Positions 17,979 through 26,075 of a DNA stretch of 44,375 bases are shown here, piece after piece (positions within the stretch are counted from its first letter, which is position 1; each line of letters starts with the position of its first letter). Source of the stretch: Actinomycetes bacterium (GTDB lineage: Bacteria; Actinomycetota; Acidimicrobiia; Acidimicrobiales; RAAP-2); contig JAJYWG010000207.1 of NCBI GenBank assembly GCA_021791615.1, forward strand, positions 1-44,375, given 5' to 3'. The notes below the pieces were generated by a model that saw only the letters and a list, made by a program, of their open reading frames with translations, made no database searches and was not told the DNA's origin. Position numbers and translations under genes: made by a program.

Positions 17979-18331
17979 AAAGCGAACCTACCGCGTCCGG
18001 GTGAGTCGGAAGGAACGGTCAGGACCGACCCAGTTCGCCAGATCTCGCTGCAGCTGCCACGGAACTCCTGCTCCCCGCCCGAACGAGCACGGAGCGCCGT
18101 CGCAAGGCATGATCGAAAGGTGCCCCCCACCTCCCCTCACGGCAAGGCGAATCGCCCTCCCCGAGGCGAGCCCGACCCCCGCGACCGTCCGAACGCCGCC
18201 GGACAAGGGGATCCCGCCCCGGGCATCCCGCCCCGGGAATCGGGCATCGGGCATCGGGCATCGGGCATCGGGCATCGGGCATCGGGCATCGGGCATCGGG
18301 CATCGGGCATCGGGCATCGGGTGATGCTGAG
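17979..18331. other. Divergent uppS-dinG intergenic region
   Basis: This 353-bp gap separates divergent uppS and dinG. No coding potential I trust is present. It holds a direct repeat of about 13 bases (ATCCCGCCCCGGG, twice near 18210-18237) running straight into an 11-copy 7-bp tandem repeat. No convincing LexA box or promoter consensus was found. Confidence 0.6.
18241..18317. repeat. 7-bp tandem repeat, eleven perfect copies, before dinG
   Basis: Eleven perfect CGGGCAT units run from 18241 to 18317, preceded by one variant unit CGGGAAT (18234-18240) and followed by a partial CGGG. The array ends 14 bp before the dinG GTG. The 7-bp period is not a multiple of three, so it is not a protein repeat. 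There are no spacers, so it is not CRISPR. It is prone to slippage and could vary promoter or leader geometry. Confidence 0.97.
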
Positions 18332-20605
18332 GTGACCGTCGATCCAAACCAGTCGGACGCATCGAGGCAGAGCACCGCGGCCCTGGCGCGGGTGACGGCG
18401 AAGCTCCCCATGGGTGAGATGCGTCCCCAGCAGGTGCAGATGTGCCAGGCAGTCGCCGATGCCCTCGCCAAGGGACGCCACCTGGTAATTCAGGCCGGTA
18501 CCGGGACGGGCAAGTCGCTCGCGTATTCGGTGCCTGCAGCCGCTTCGGGCAAGACCGTGGTGATCGCCACCGCGACCAAGGCCCTACAGGACCAGCTGGC
18601 CAAGAAGGACCTTCCTCTCGTCGCCAAGTCCAGTGCAGAACCTTTCACGTTCGCCGTTCTGAAGGGACGAGCCAACTACATCTGCCGCCAACGGGTGGCA
18701 GAGATATCCGGCGAAGGGATCCAGCAGGTTCTCGTGGGCGACGAGGACAGCGAATTGACCGGCGGGACAGACCCAACGGGCCTGGACGGAGGTGCCAGGG
18801 TCGGGGTCGCTGGAGGTGCCGGGGTCGGGGTCGCTGGAGGTGCCGGGGTCCCTGGAGGTGCCGGCGTCGCCACGACGGAAAGTGGCAGCGGAACCCGCAC
18901 CGCAGACGACCCGGCGTTGTCCCCTTCCCCCCCGCGCACAACGGATCGGATCGTGGACCAGGTCCAGGAGTTGCTGCGATGGGCAGAGCAGACTCCCACG
19001 GGTGACCGGGCCGACCTGCCGTTCGAGCCCCACGAACGCGCTTGGTCAATGGTCAGTGTCGGAAGCCGCGAGTGCCCTGGTGCATTTCACTGCCCCTCGG
19101 GTCATCGGTGCTTCGCCGAAAGGGCACGTTCGACTGCAGCCCAGGCGGACGTCGTGGTGGTGAACACCCATCTCTATGGTGCCCACGTGGCCAGCGGGGG
19201 TGCTGTCCTTCCCGACCACGACGTCGTCATCTTCGACGAGGCACACGATCTCGAAGAGATCATGACTGCAAGCTTGGGTGTGGAGCTCTCCCCGGGACGG
19301 TTCCGCTCCTTGGCAAGGGCATCTCGGTCTCTACTCGACGGAGACTCGGTCCGATCAGTTGACGCGGTCGGAGAGCTCGCAGATCGTTGGCAAGAGACGC
19401 TCAATCCCCATCTGGGACTCCGGGTGTTCCAGTCTCACATGAGTCCCGGCGAAGGCTCGGAGCGAGGAAAGCCTCGTCCCACCGAACCTGCGGACAGGGA
19501 GAGAACGCGCGAACACACGTCGGTGGAGTCGCCACTGGGCGCTCCTTCGGATGGCGCCCTGGCCGGCCTGATCGAGCTCTCCATGGACCGTGTGCGTCGT
19601 CTCGTGGACTTGATCGAGTCCAGGCGAGCTGTCGACGGGAGCGACAGCCCCGGTGTCACGAACTCGACCGATGGGTCGATCTCCGCGAGCCCCGATACTG
19701 GCCGATCGGCCAGAGTCCTGACTGCCGCAGAACATCTTGCGTCGGACCTCAGTCGATTCGCGGTTCGCAGTGTGGACGAAGTTGCCTGGGTGGACGGCAG
19801 TCGTCGATCTCCCGTGCTCAGACTCTCACCAGTCAACGTCGGCCCGATTCTCGGTGAGCAGCTGTGGAACGAAGTCACCTCCGTGCTCACCAGTGCCACC
19901 ATCCCACCCGGGCTGGCAGCACGGGTGGGGATCGCAGAGCTCGATGTCGATGTCGTCGACGTTGGCAGCCCATTCGACTATCGCCACCACGGGCTGCTGT
20001 ACGTAGCCCGCCACCTGCCCGACCGGCGGAGTCCTTCTTCAGAAGCTGCGCTCCACGACGAGCTTGCCCGCCTCGTCCTCGCTGCGGGAGGTCGGACTCT
20101 GGCCCTGTTCACGAGCCGACGGGCCACTGATGCGGCGGCAGCAGCTTTGAGGAACCAGCTCCCCTATCAAATCCTGGTCCAGAACGACCTTCCGAAGAGC
20201 ACCCTGCTGGCGCGATTCGCCGAGGACGAGACGTCGTGCCTATTCGCCACCCTTGGGTTCTGGCAGGGTGTCGATGTTCCCGGACGCTCGCTATCGCTGG
20301 TGACTCTGGACCGCCTCCCCTTCGCCCGCCCCGATGACCCACTGATCGAAGCCCGACGGGAGCGGGCCGGTCAGGGAGCATTCCGTGTCGTTGACCTTCC
20401 CCGGGCTGCGATGCTCTTGGCCCAAGGAGCTGGACGTCTGATCAGGTCAGCCGACGACAGGGGGGTCGTGGCGGTGCTCGATCCGAGGTTGGCGACCGCT
20501 TCCTACCGAGGTGTCCTGCTGGCTGCCCTCCCGCCCATGCGACGGACGACCGACTTCCTACAAGTCGAACGCTTTCTCCACGCGACCCTCGATGCAGCCG
20601 ATTGA
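18332..20605 (+). CDS. dinG: DinG-family ATP-dependent DNA helicase (Fe-S, XPD-like)
   Basis: This 757-residue superfamily 2 helicase unwinds DNA 5' to 3' and acts in repair or R-loop removal. Motif I is QAGTGTGKS (54-62). An Fe-S cluster site is suggested by C118 (NYICRQ) and C248, C254, C260 (ECPGAFHCPSGHRC). Motif II is DEAH (302-305). C-terminal motifs include VLTSATIP, ATLGFWQGVDVPG and QGAGRLIRS. A Gly/Ala/Val-rich insert (about 153-181) made of repeated units lies between the first and second cysteines. The start is a GTG with GAG five bases upstream, just after the 7-bp repeat array. Its convergent neighbour is era. Assignment to DinG or a YoaA-like branch cannot be settled by eye. 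Confidence 0.92.
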   Translation: MTVDPNQSDASRQSTAALARVTAKLPMGEMRPQQVQMCQAVADALAKGRHLVIQAGTGTGKSLAYSVPAAASGKTVVIATATKALQDQLAKKDLPLVAKSSAEPFTFAVLKGRANYICRQRVAEISGEGIQQVLVGDEDSELTGGTDPTGLDGGARVGVAGGAGVGVAGGAGVPGGAGVATTESGSGTRTADDPALSPSPPRTTDRIVDQVQELLRWAEQTPTGDRADLPFEPHERAWSMVSVGSRECPGAFHCPSGHRCFAERARSTAAQADVVVVNTHLYGAHVASGGAVLPDHDVVIFDEAHDLEEIMTASLGVELSPGRFRSLARASRSLLDGDSVRSVDAVGELADRWQETLNPHLGLRVFQSHMSPGEGSERGKPRPTEPADRERTREHTSVESPLGAPSDGALAGLIELSMDRVRRLVDLIESRRAVDGSDSPGVTNSTDGSISASPDTGRSARVLTAAEHLASDLSRFAVRSVDEVAWVDGSRRSPVLRLSPVNVGPILGEQLWNEVTSVLTSATIPPGLAARVGIAELDVDVVDVGSPFDYRHHGLLYVARHLPDRRSPSSEAALHDELARLVLAAGGRTLALFTSRRATDAAAAALRNQLPYQILVQNDLPKSTLLARFAEDETSCLFATLGFWQGVDVPGRSLSLVTLDRLPFARPDDPLIEARRERAGQGAFRVVDLPRAAMLLAQGAGRLIRSADDRGVVAVLDPRLATASYRGVLLAALPPMRRTTDFLQVERFLHATLDAAD
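18788..18871. repeat. In-frame repeat inside dinG
   Basis: Two 24-bp units starting GGAGGTGCC (18788-18811 and 18812-18835) are followed by two shortened 18-bp units. All keep the reading frame and encode Gly-Gly-Ala-x-Val-type repeats between the Fe-S cysteines. Confidence 0.85.
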
Positions 20606-20646
20606 AGTATTCCGACATCGATCTCCGATTCCCATGACGTCGGCAA

Positions 20647-20668
20647 CGCCACCCCTCTGTGGCGCCAC
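20647..20668. terminator. Possible bidirectional terminator between dinG and era
   Basis: CGCCAC (20647-20652) pairs with GTGGCG (20659-20664) over a 6-nt loop, and GTGGCGCCAC (20659-20668) is itself a palindrome. It sits in the 73-bp convergent gap. No T-run follows on either strand. Confidence 0.4.
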
Positions 20669-20678
20669 AATCACTGGA

Positions 20679-21704
20679 TCAATATCCCAGACGGTCCAAC
20701 ATGTCCTCACGCCTCTGCCAACGACGTTCGACGCGTACGAACAACTCGAGGTAGGCGCCCGGTGGAAGGAGCCGCCGCACTGCCGTCCCGGCGGACTTCA
20801 GGTGCTCGCCGCCGCGGCCGATCACTATCGCCTTCTGGGACTCTCGTTCCACGACGATCTCGCACCGAATTCTGGGCCACTCCCACTCGGTGACCCGGCA
20901 GGCCACCGAGTGCGGTAGCTCATCACGAACTCGCGCAAGGATCTGCTCCCGAACCAGTTCTGCCACCATCACGGCATCGGGCAGATCCGTCGCCATGTCG
21001 GGGGGAAAGTACGGAGGGCCGGCGGGCAGGCGTTCGACCACGGCTTCGACGAGCTCGGCCACCCCAGCCCCAGTCACTGCTGATACCGGGAAGAACTCGG
21101 CACCGGCGCCTCCGGCAATCCCGCCAACGGCCACCTCTTCGGCAGTCGCCTCTCCCGCCGTCACCTCTGCTTCCCTCTTGATGCCCGCCCCTCTCATCTC
21201 CTCGTCCAACGCCTCTGACACCGTTGCCAGCCGCTCCAAAGTTTGACCGGGTCGAGCAGCGTCGACCTTGTTCACCACGACCAGCAGGTTGGACCCGCGC
21301 TTCGGCTGCGGCGATCCCTGGGTCAACGGTCCCCATCCCGCACCGGTCGTCACCGCAGCGCTGCGAACGACGCGACCGAGCACGTTCCGATCCCCTGGTC
21401 CGATGGGTGCCGTGGCATCCACGACCACCAAGACCACGTCAACTTCCTCCAAGGACTCCCAGGCTCGCCGGTTCAATCGTTCTCCGAGGGGCGAGCGCGG
21501 CCGGTGAAATCCCGGCGTGTCCACGAAGACCACCTGCACATCGGGGCGATGGAGAATGCCGCGGATGCCATGGCGGGTGGTGTTCGGCTGGGGCGAGATG
21601 ATCGAAACCTTCGTACCGACCATGGTGTTCACCAGAGACGACTTTCCGACGTTCGGCCGGCCCACCACCGCGACGAAGCCGCTCTTGAACGGCGCATTAG
21701 TCAT
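20679..21704 (-). CDS. era: GTPase Era, ribosome small-subunit assembly
   Basis: Era binds the 3' end of 16S rRNA and checks 30S assembly. G motifs: GRPNVGKSS (15-23), the switch NTTRHGIRG (41-49), DTPG (62-65) and NKVD (145-148), plus SAVTG in the G5 position. The C-terminal KH domain has AIVIGRGGEHLKSAG. The 341 residues exceed the usual 300 because of two inserts: a loop before NKVD (GWGPLTQGSPQPKRGSN) and an acidic/Gly-rich stretch before FFPVSAVTG. The start overlaps the stop of the CorC-like gene (ATGA, 21701-21704). It ends a coupled ybeY - corC-like - era series devoted partly to rRNA maturation. Confidence 0.95.
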   Translation of the reverse strand: MTNAPFKSGFVAVVGRPNVGKSSLVNTMVGTKVSIISPQPNTTRHGIRGILHRPDVQVVFVDTPGFHRPRSPLGERLNRRAWESLEEVDVVLVVVDATAPIGPGDRNVLGRVVRSAAVTTGAGWGPLTQGSPQPKRGSNLLVVVNKVDAARPGQTLERLATVSEALDEEMRGAGIKREAEVTAGEATAEEVAVGGIAGGAGAEFFPVSAVTGAGVAELVEAVVERLPAGPPYFPPDMATDLPDAVMVAELVREQILARVRDELPHSVACRVTEWEWPRIRCEIVVERESQKAIVIGRGGEHLKSAGTAVRRLLPPGAYLELFVRVERRWQRREDMLDRLGY

Positions 21705-23011
21705 GCTGGGTCGCGTTGCCCCTCACCTGCGGGAAGGGGCAGTCGCTCTATCCTGACCTGCCCAATTCGCCTTCCCTGAACCCGTTCGGCAATCAGCCGA
21801 ATACCCTCGGCATCCACTGCCTCGCCTTCGGATGGCACGTGTCCAGCCAGATCGAGCAAGAGCCCACCGACCGTGTCCCAGCCGCCTTGAGGGAGTGGGG
21901 CACCGATCAGTTCACCGGCGTCGTCCACGCTCATCCTTCCCGTGACCACGAAGCTTCCGTCGGGCAATCGCTCGACGGATGGCTCCTCCACGTCGTACTC
22001 GTCGACAATCTCCCCAACCAGCTCCTCGATCAGATCCTCGAGGGTGACAAGACCTGCGGTTCCCCCATACTCATCCACAACGACGGAGAGGTGGAACTGC
22101 TCGTCCTGCATCTCACGAAGGAGGGAGGTCAGGCGCTTCGTCTCAGGAACGAAGTGCGCCGGGCGAACATGCAGGCGTACCGCATCCGTGCCATGCCCGT
22201 CGTGCTCCACCCGCATGAGGTCCTTCGTGTATGCGATCCCAATCACGTCATCGATGTTGTCTTCGAACACAGGAAGGCGGCTACGGCCCGCCTCCAGTGC
22301 CGCTATGAGTGCTTCACTTACCGGAACCTTCGCCTCGATGCTCTGCATGTCCGGACGCGGCACCATCACCTCTCTGACCACGGCGTCACCGAAGTCGATG
22401 ACGGAGTGAATGAATGCCCGTTCTTCTGGTTCGATCACGTCCTCGGCATGCGCCACGTCGGCCATAGCCAGCAACTCGGACTCAGTGACATTCGAGGATG
22501 GATCCCGCACGTCGCTCTGCCGACGACCGATGAGGAGGTTCGCCAACCCGATCAGCACAGTCGACAGGGCGCGGACGGGGGGGAATCGGACCACCGCAGC
22601 AACGATCGGTGCGGTGAAAAGTGCAGCGCGATCTGAATTGTGCACTGCCCAGTTCTTCGGCACCGCCTCGAAAACCACGAAGATCACGACTACTTCGAAC
22701 ACGGTCCCGACCACCACTCCAAGGGCGCCAAGCCACTCTGATGCCAGGACTCCCACCAGCGTGGCTGACACCAGCTGGCAGATGAGAACCAGAAGGAGCA
22801 CGGGATTGAGGAACTGCTCTGGGTGCTCGACGAGCCTGGAAAGTTGACGAGCTCCGCGTCGCTCCTCGTCCAGGAGCGATCGAGCTCTGACCCGAGTGGT
22901 ACGGACCAAGCTGGTCTCTGCCAGCGCCAGAAGCCCTGAAGTGGCGAGCAGCAGCACGATCACAACCACCAGAATCCAGTCTTCGGGTCGAAAACGCGTG
23001 ACCGATATCAC
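21701..23011 (-). CDS. CNNM/CorC-family membrane protein (DUF21-CBS-CorC_HlyC)
   Basis: This 436-residue protein has an N-terminal DUF21 membrane region (about 10-190) with three to four helices and the phrase ALAETSLVRTTRVRARSLL, a pair of CBS domains (about 210-330; VMVPRPDMQSIEA and EYGGTAGLVTLEDLIEELV) and a C-terminal CorC_HlyC domain (about 345-430). The family is linked to Mg2+/Co2+ transport or tolerance; the ion cannot be told here. Its ends overlap ybeY (23008-23011) and era (21701-21704), a common actinobacterial order. Confidence 0.92.
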   Translation of the reverse strand: MISVTRFRPEDWILVVVIVLLLATSGLLALAETSLVRTTRVRARSLLDEERRGARQLSRLVEHPEQFLNPVLLLVLICQLVSATLVGVLASEWLGALGVVVGTVFEVVVIFVVFEAVPKNWAVHNSDRAALFTAPIVAAVVRFPPVRALSTVLIGLANLLIGRRQSDVRDPSSNVTESELLAMADVAHAEDVIEPEERAFIHSVIDFGDAVVREVMVPRPDMQSIEAKVPVSEALIAALEAGRSRLPVFEDNIDDVIGIAYTKDLMRVEHDGHGTDAVRLHVRPAHFVPETKRLTSLLREMQDEQFHLSVVVDEYGGTAGLVTLEDLIEELVGEIVDEYDVEEPSVERLPDGSFVVTGRMSVDDAGELIGAPLPQGGWDTVGGLLLDLAGHVPSEGEAVDAEGIRLIAERVQGRRIGQVRIERLPLPAGEGQRDPA

Positions 23012-23553
23012 TGCTCCATCCGTCCGCGTGCGTCCGATATCGCGTGGTGGAACCGGGAGAGCAATGTTCGCTCGAGCGCCTCCATCCGCTCGGCTTCTAC
23101 TTCCTCTTCGTGGTCCATGCCCAAGAGATGCAGCAGCCCATGGACCACGAGCAGTGCCAGCTCATCAGCCACGCCTACCCCATGCTCAACTGCCTGACGA
23201 GCTGCGACGACCGGGCAGAGCACGACATCACCCAGCAAGACGGGAGGACGTGAATCGGCATCACTCCCCGGACCGATCCCACCCGAGTCGGGGAACCGTC
23301 CGGAAGGTTCGGCATCATCCTCGATGGGAAACGAGAGTACGTCGGTCGCTCCATCATGTCCCAGGAATTTCCTGTTCAAGCCGGCGATGGTGTCTTCGTC
23401 GACAAACAGCAGCGATACCTCGGCTTCACCCCCCACCCCGCGGTCGCTCAGGACCTCCCGGGCCAGACGAACCCACCTATCCAGGTCGACGGGCAGGTCG
23501 GACTGCTCGTCGGCGGCAAAGACATCAACCACCGGCGTCTTCAGGAAGGCCAC
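23008..23553 (-). CDS. ybeY: Endoribonuclease YbeY (rRNA maturation factor)
   Basis: This 181-residue metalloprotein processes the 3' end of 16S rRNA and helps ribosome quality control. The zinc-binding signature HGLLHLLGMDH gives H138, H142, H148. Upstream family landmarks are LNRKFLGHDGATDVLSFP (59-76) and LGDVVLCP. A non-conserved acidic/Gly loop (about 79-104) is inserted between them. The start overlaps the end of phoH by 29 bases and the stop overlaps the CorC-like gene, so the gene sits inside a coupled chain. Confidence 0.95.
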   Translation of the reverse strand: MAFLKTPVVDVFAADEQSDLPVDLDRWVRLAREVLSDRGVGGEAEVSLLFVDEDTIAGLNRKFLGHDGATDVLSFPIEDDAEPSGRFPDSGGIGPGSDADSRPPVLLGDVVLCPVVAARQAVEHGVGVADELALLVVHGLLHLLGMDHEEEVEAERMEALERTLLSRFHHAISDARGRMEQ

Positions 23554-24613
23554 CGGCGGGAGCAGTCCCCGCCGACGCCTCTACGTCCCGCCACGGCCTG
23601 CCTTTGGTGCCCGTCGAAGCGGCGCGGAGATCGGCTTGCTCGTAGGCGTCGACGATGTCGGCGACGATCTGGTGCCGCACGACATCCCGGCGGGTGAGGT
23701 GGACGAACGAGATTCCCTCGATAGGAGCGAGCAAGGCCTCGATTCCATCGAGCCCCGACCGACCACCCGGTACGTCCACTTGGGTGACGTCGCCGGTGAC
23801 GACGCACGTGGACCCGAAACCGATCCGGGTCAGGAACATCTTCATCTGTTCGGGAGTGGTGTTCTGGGCCTCGTCGAGGATGATGAACGAGTCGTTCAGC
23901 GTTCGGCCCCGCATGAAGGCCAGTGGCGCCACTTCGACCGTTCCCCGGTCCAGCATCCGCTGAGCACCTTCGGGGTCAAGAAGGTCGTAGAGCGCGTCGT
24001 AGAGGGGTCGCAGGTATGGGTCAACCTTGGCCATGAGATCACCGGGAAGAAACCCAAGCCGTTCACCGGCCTCGACCGCCGGCCGGGTGAGGATGATCCG
24101 GTTCACCTGGTGTGATTGGAGTGCCCTCACAGCCTGGGCCACTGCCAGGTACGACTTTCCCGTTCCGGCCGGGCCTATCCCGAACGTGATGACGCTCGTC
24201 GACATGGCATCGGCGTAGCGCTTCTGTCCGGCCGTCCGGGGTCGGATCGACTTCCCCCTTGAGCCTCTCACCACTTCCGAGCTGAGAACCTCGGATGGCC
24301 GGAGATCTTCTCTGACCATGTCGATGGTGCGCGCCAGCGTGGGTGCGTCGAGCACCTGCCCGGATTCGAGCACGAGGACAAGATCGTCGAAGAGGTGGGC
24401 GACCCGGACGGCGTCAGGCCCGTCGGTCGAGATGACATTGCCCTGGACGGTGATCCGAGTCTTGGGGAAGGCATCCTCGACGAGGCGCAGCAGCTCGTCG
24501 CGCTGGCCGAGCAGGCCGGCCATGAGGTGGTTGTGTGGCACCATCGTCTCCGCTCGTAGGTCCAGGTGCTCCCCCACCGTCGCAGTCCTCGGCATGGGAC
24601 CAGGGACCGTCAT
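23525..24613 (-). CDS. PhoH-family ATPase (PhoH-like)
   Basis: This 362-residue protein has the PhoH ATPase core: Walker A GPAGTGKS (147-154), then ILTRPAVEAGERLGFLPGD, Walker B FIILDEAQNTTPEQMKMFLTR and TGDVTQVD. The N-terminal 100 residues form the usual extra domain. PhoH proteins are predicted RNA-associated ATPases; linkage to ybeY and era supports a role in RNA metabolism. The ATG at 24613 overlaps the HIT gene stop (ATGA) and is preferred over the GTG at 24625, which would overlap by 16 bases. The C-terminus (ASAGTAPAGG) is not conserved and overlaps ybeY. Confidence 0.93.
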   Translation of the reverse strand: MTVPGPMPRTATVGEHLDLRAETMVPHNHLMAGLLGQRDELLRLVEDAFPKTRITVQGNVISTDGPDAVRVAHLFDDLVLVLESGQVLDAPTLARTIDMVREDLRPSEVLSSEVVRGSRGKSIRPRTAGQKRYADAMSTSVITFGIGPAGTGKSYLAVAQAVRALQSHQVNRIILTRPAVEAGERLGFLPGDLMAKVDPYLRPLYDALYDLLDPEGAQRMLDRGTVEVAPLAFMRGRTLNDSFIILDEAQNTTPEQMKMFLTRIGFGSTCVVTGDVTQVDVPGGRSGLDGIEALLAPIEGISFVHLTRRDVVRHQIVADIVDAYEQADLRAASTGTKGRPWRDVEASAGTAPAGGLPEDAGG

Positions 24614-24960
24614 CCGGGCGGCCACGTCATGGCTCGACCGCCGATAACGTGCAAGTGGAGGTGAGGCACCGAGTTCATGGCATCGGACCCGACGTTCATC
24701 ACCAGCCGGTAACCCCGATCTGAGGAAGCGATGCCTTCGTCGTTCGCCACTTCCCGAGCGGTCACCAACATCTCCGCTACTTCCTCGGCGTCTTCGAGCT
24801 CGAGGGCTGCTGCATTCTCGATATGGCGACGGGGGACTACGAGCACGTGCACTGGGGCCGTCGGATTGATATCCCGGAAGGCGACGACCTTCTCCGTCGA
24901 ACGAACGACCTCGGCGGGAACCTTACCGGCCACGACGTCACAGAACAGGCAGGCACTCAT
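24610..24960 (-). CDS. HIT-family nucleotide-binding protein
   Basis: This 116-residue protein carries the histidine triad HLHLHVIGG (H100, H102, H104) and the N-terminal CLFCDVVAGKVPAEVV typical of the HinT branch, which hydrolyses adenosine phosphoramidates and related nucleotide adducts. The middle phrase HVLVVPRRHIENAA is also family-typical. It starts five bases after the bldC-like gene stop and its own stop overlaps phoH. Physiological substrates are not known. Confidence 0.93.
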   Translation of the reverse strand: MSACLFCDVVAGKVPAEVVRSTEKVVAFRDINPTAPVHVLVVPRRHIENAAALELEDAEEVAEMLVTAREVANDEGIASSDRGYRLVMNVGSDAMNSVPHLHLHVIGGRAMTWPPG

Positions 24961-24965
24961 GCCCG

Positions 24966-25202
24966 CTACCCCTCTTCACCCGAGGCATCGACATGGGGGG
25001 GATACAGATGCTCCAACTGGCCGGGAGCGATGCGGCACGAGTCGATGAACTGCTCCACGTCCTCCTCCTTCAGCCTGATCACCCGCCCGAACTTATAGGC
25101 CACCAGTTCTCCTTCGTCGATGAATCGGTAGAGGCTGCGAAGGGCAACGCCGAGCCTGGCTGCAGCCTCCTTCGTGCTGAGCCACTGCACGCGATCAGTC
25201 AT
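24966..25202 (-). CDS. Small excisionase/BldC-like DNA-binding protein
   Basis: This 78-residue protein is mostly one MerR-like winged-helix domain: WLSTKEAAARLGVALRSLYR (helix-turn-helix, 7-26), EGELVAYKFGRVIRLKEEDVEQFI (wing and following helix). That layout matches excisionase-family and BldC-like regulators of actinobacteria. The acidic tail (SGEEG) follows PPHVDA. The ATG at 25202 is chosen because it overlaps the rsmE stop by 8 bases; a longer frame would start inside rsmE. No phage or integrase is near, so a chromosomal regulator is more likely than a phage excisionase. Confidence 0.85.
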   Translation of the reverse strand: MTDRVQWLSTKEAAARLGVALRSLYRFIDEGELVAYKFGRVIRLKEEDVEQFIDSCRIAPGQLEHLYPPHVDASGEEG

Positions 25203-26070
25203 CCTGCCCTCTCTCGCACCGGGTCTGCTCCAAGGACTGCTCATCCCTCCTGGGGACAACGGTACCGGTGCGGAGGGCCATCAGCGTTACACCGGCCACG
25301 ATGGCCGCCGTCTCCGACCGCAGCACGTTCGGGCCGAGCCCGACTCGCGGACAGCCGAGCTCCAGCTCCTCGAGGCTCCAGCCCCCCTCGGGTCCCACGA
25401 CCAGGCAAGACAATCCAGGTTCCGGCTGTGCTCCGCCCAGCTGAGCCTGACCGACGATCTCTCCGGCGGCCCGAGCAGCCCCCAGGAAGGAGCTGAGCCG
25501 CTGGGGCTCGAGCACCTCGGGAACCCACACCCGCCGGCACTGAGCCGATGCTTCGACGGCAACTCGCCTCAGCCGGTTCAGCGCCCTGCCCTTGCGGTCC
25601 TCCCCCCAGTGGACCACAGAACGGTCGGTGACGAGCGGGGCGATCCGGTCGATGCCGATCTCGGTCAACTTCTGGACGACGAGCTCAGAGCGCTCGCCCT
25701 TCGCCGGAGCGAACGCAACGGTGAGGGGCTCCTTGGGAGCTGGCTCGAAGTGCACCGCGCCAACGGCTTCGAGCTGCAAATCGCCGCTTTCCGTCCGGGC
25801 GGACCGGGATCGGCTCACCGATAACGCAGATCCCCTACCTCGCAACCGCCAGCAGCTCCAGCTCCCACGCCCGTCGCTCGCGACGATCTGCTCGCCTTCG
25901 CCAAGGCGAAGGACCCGGAGGAGGTGATGGCGGTCGGGCTCACCGATGACCGGGGAGCCCGGGTCGTCGACGAACACCTGGCTCGCCGCGGCAGCCCGTA
26001 CCGCCGTGCCCCCGCCTCCGGCCGCGTCCGGAGAGGTCGTGGGCAAAGGTTGTGGCCCTCCAACGTCCAA
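25195..26070 (-). CDS. rsmE: 16S rRNA (uracil-1498-N3)-methyltransferase RsmE
   Basis: This 291-residue SPOUT methyltransferase modifies U1498 in helix 44 of 16S rRNA. It has an N-terminal PUA-like region (DRHHLLRVLRLGEGEQIVASDG, about 46-67), then KGERSELVVQKLTEIGI and the knotted SAM site with VVGPEGGWSLEEL and LRSETAAIVA. The N-terminal 30 residues are Ala/Gly-rich and may not be translated if a later start is used. It begins 5 bases after dnaJ and overlaps the bldC-like start. dnaJ-rsmE adjacency is a common bacterial order. Confidence 0.94.
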   Translation of the reverse strand: MDVGGPQPLPTTSPDAAGGGGTAVRAAAASQVFVDDPGSPVIGEPDRHHLLRVLRLGEGEQIVASDGRGSWSCWRLRGRGSALSVSRSRSARTESGDLQLEAVGAVHFEPAPKEPLTVAFAPAKGERSELVVQKLTEIGIDRIAPLVTDRSVVHWGEDRKGRALNRLRRVAVEASAQCRRVWVPEVLEPQRLSSFLGAARAAGEIVGQAQLGGAQPEPGLSCLVVGPEGGWSLEELELGCPRVGLGPNVLRSETAAIVAGVTLMALRTGTVVPRRDEQSLEQTRCERGQDD

Positions 26071-26075
26071 CGTCG

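Noticed and set aside
18234..18317. CRISPR array
   Set aside because: Units are 7 bp with no spacers and no cas genes are in the window.
17842..18324. Frames containing a seven-residue repeat before dinG
   Set aside because: The repeat arises from reading the 7-bp array; the rest is low-complexity and overlaps uppS antisense.
24966..25202. Phage excisionase marking an integrated element
   Set aside because: The gene is embedded between rsmE and HIT in a coupled housekeeping chain with no integrase or att-like repeats, so a BldC-like regulator is more likely.
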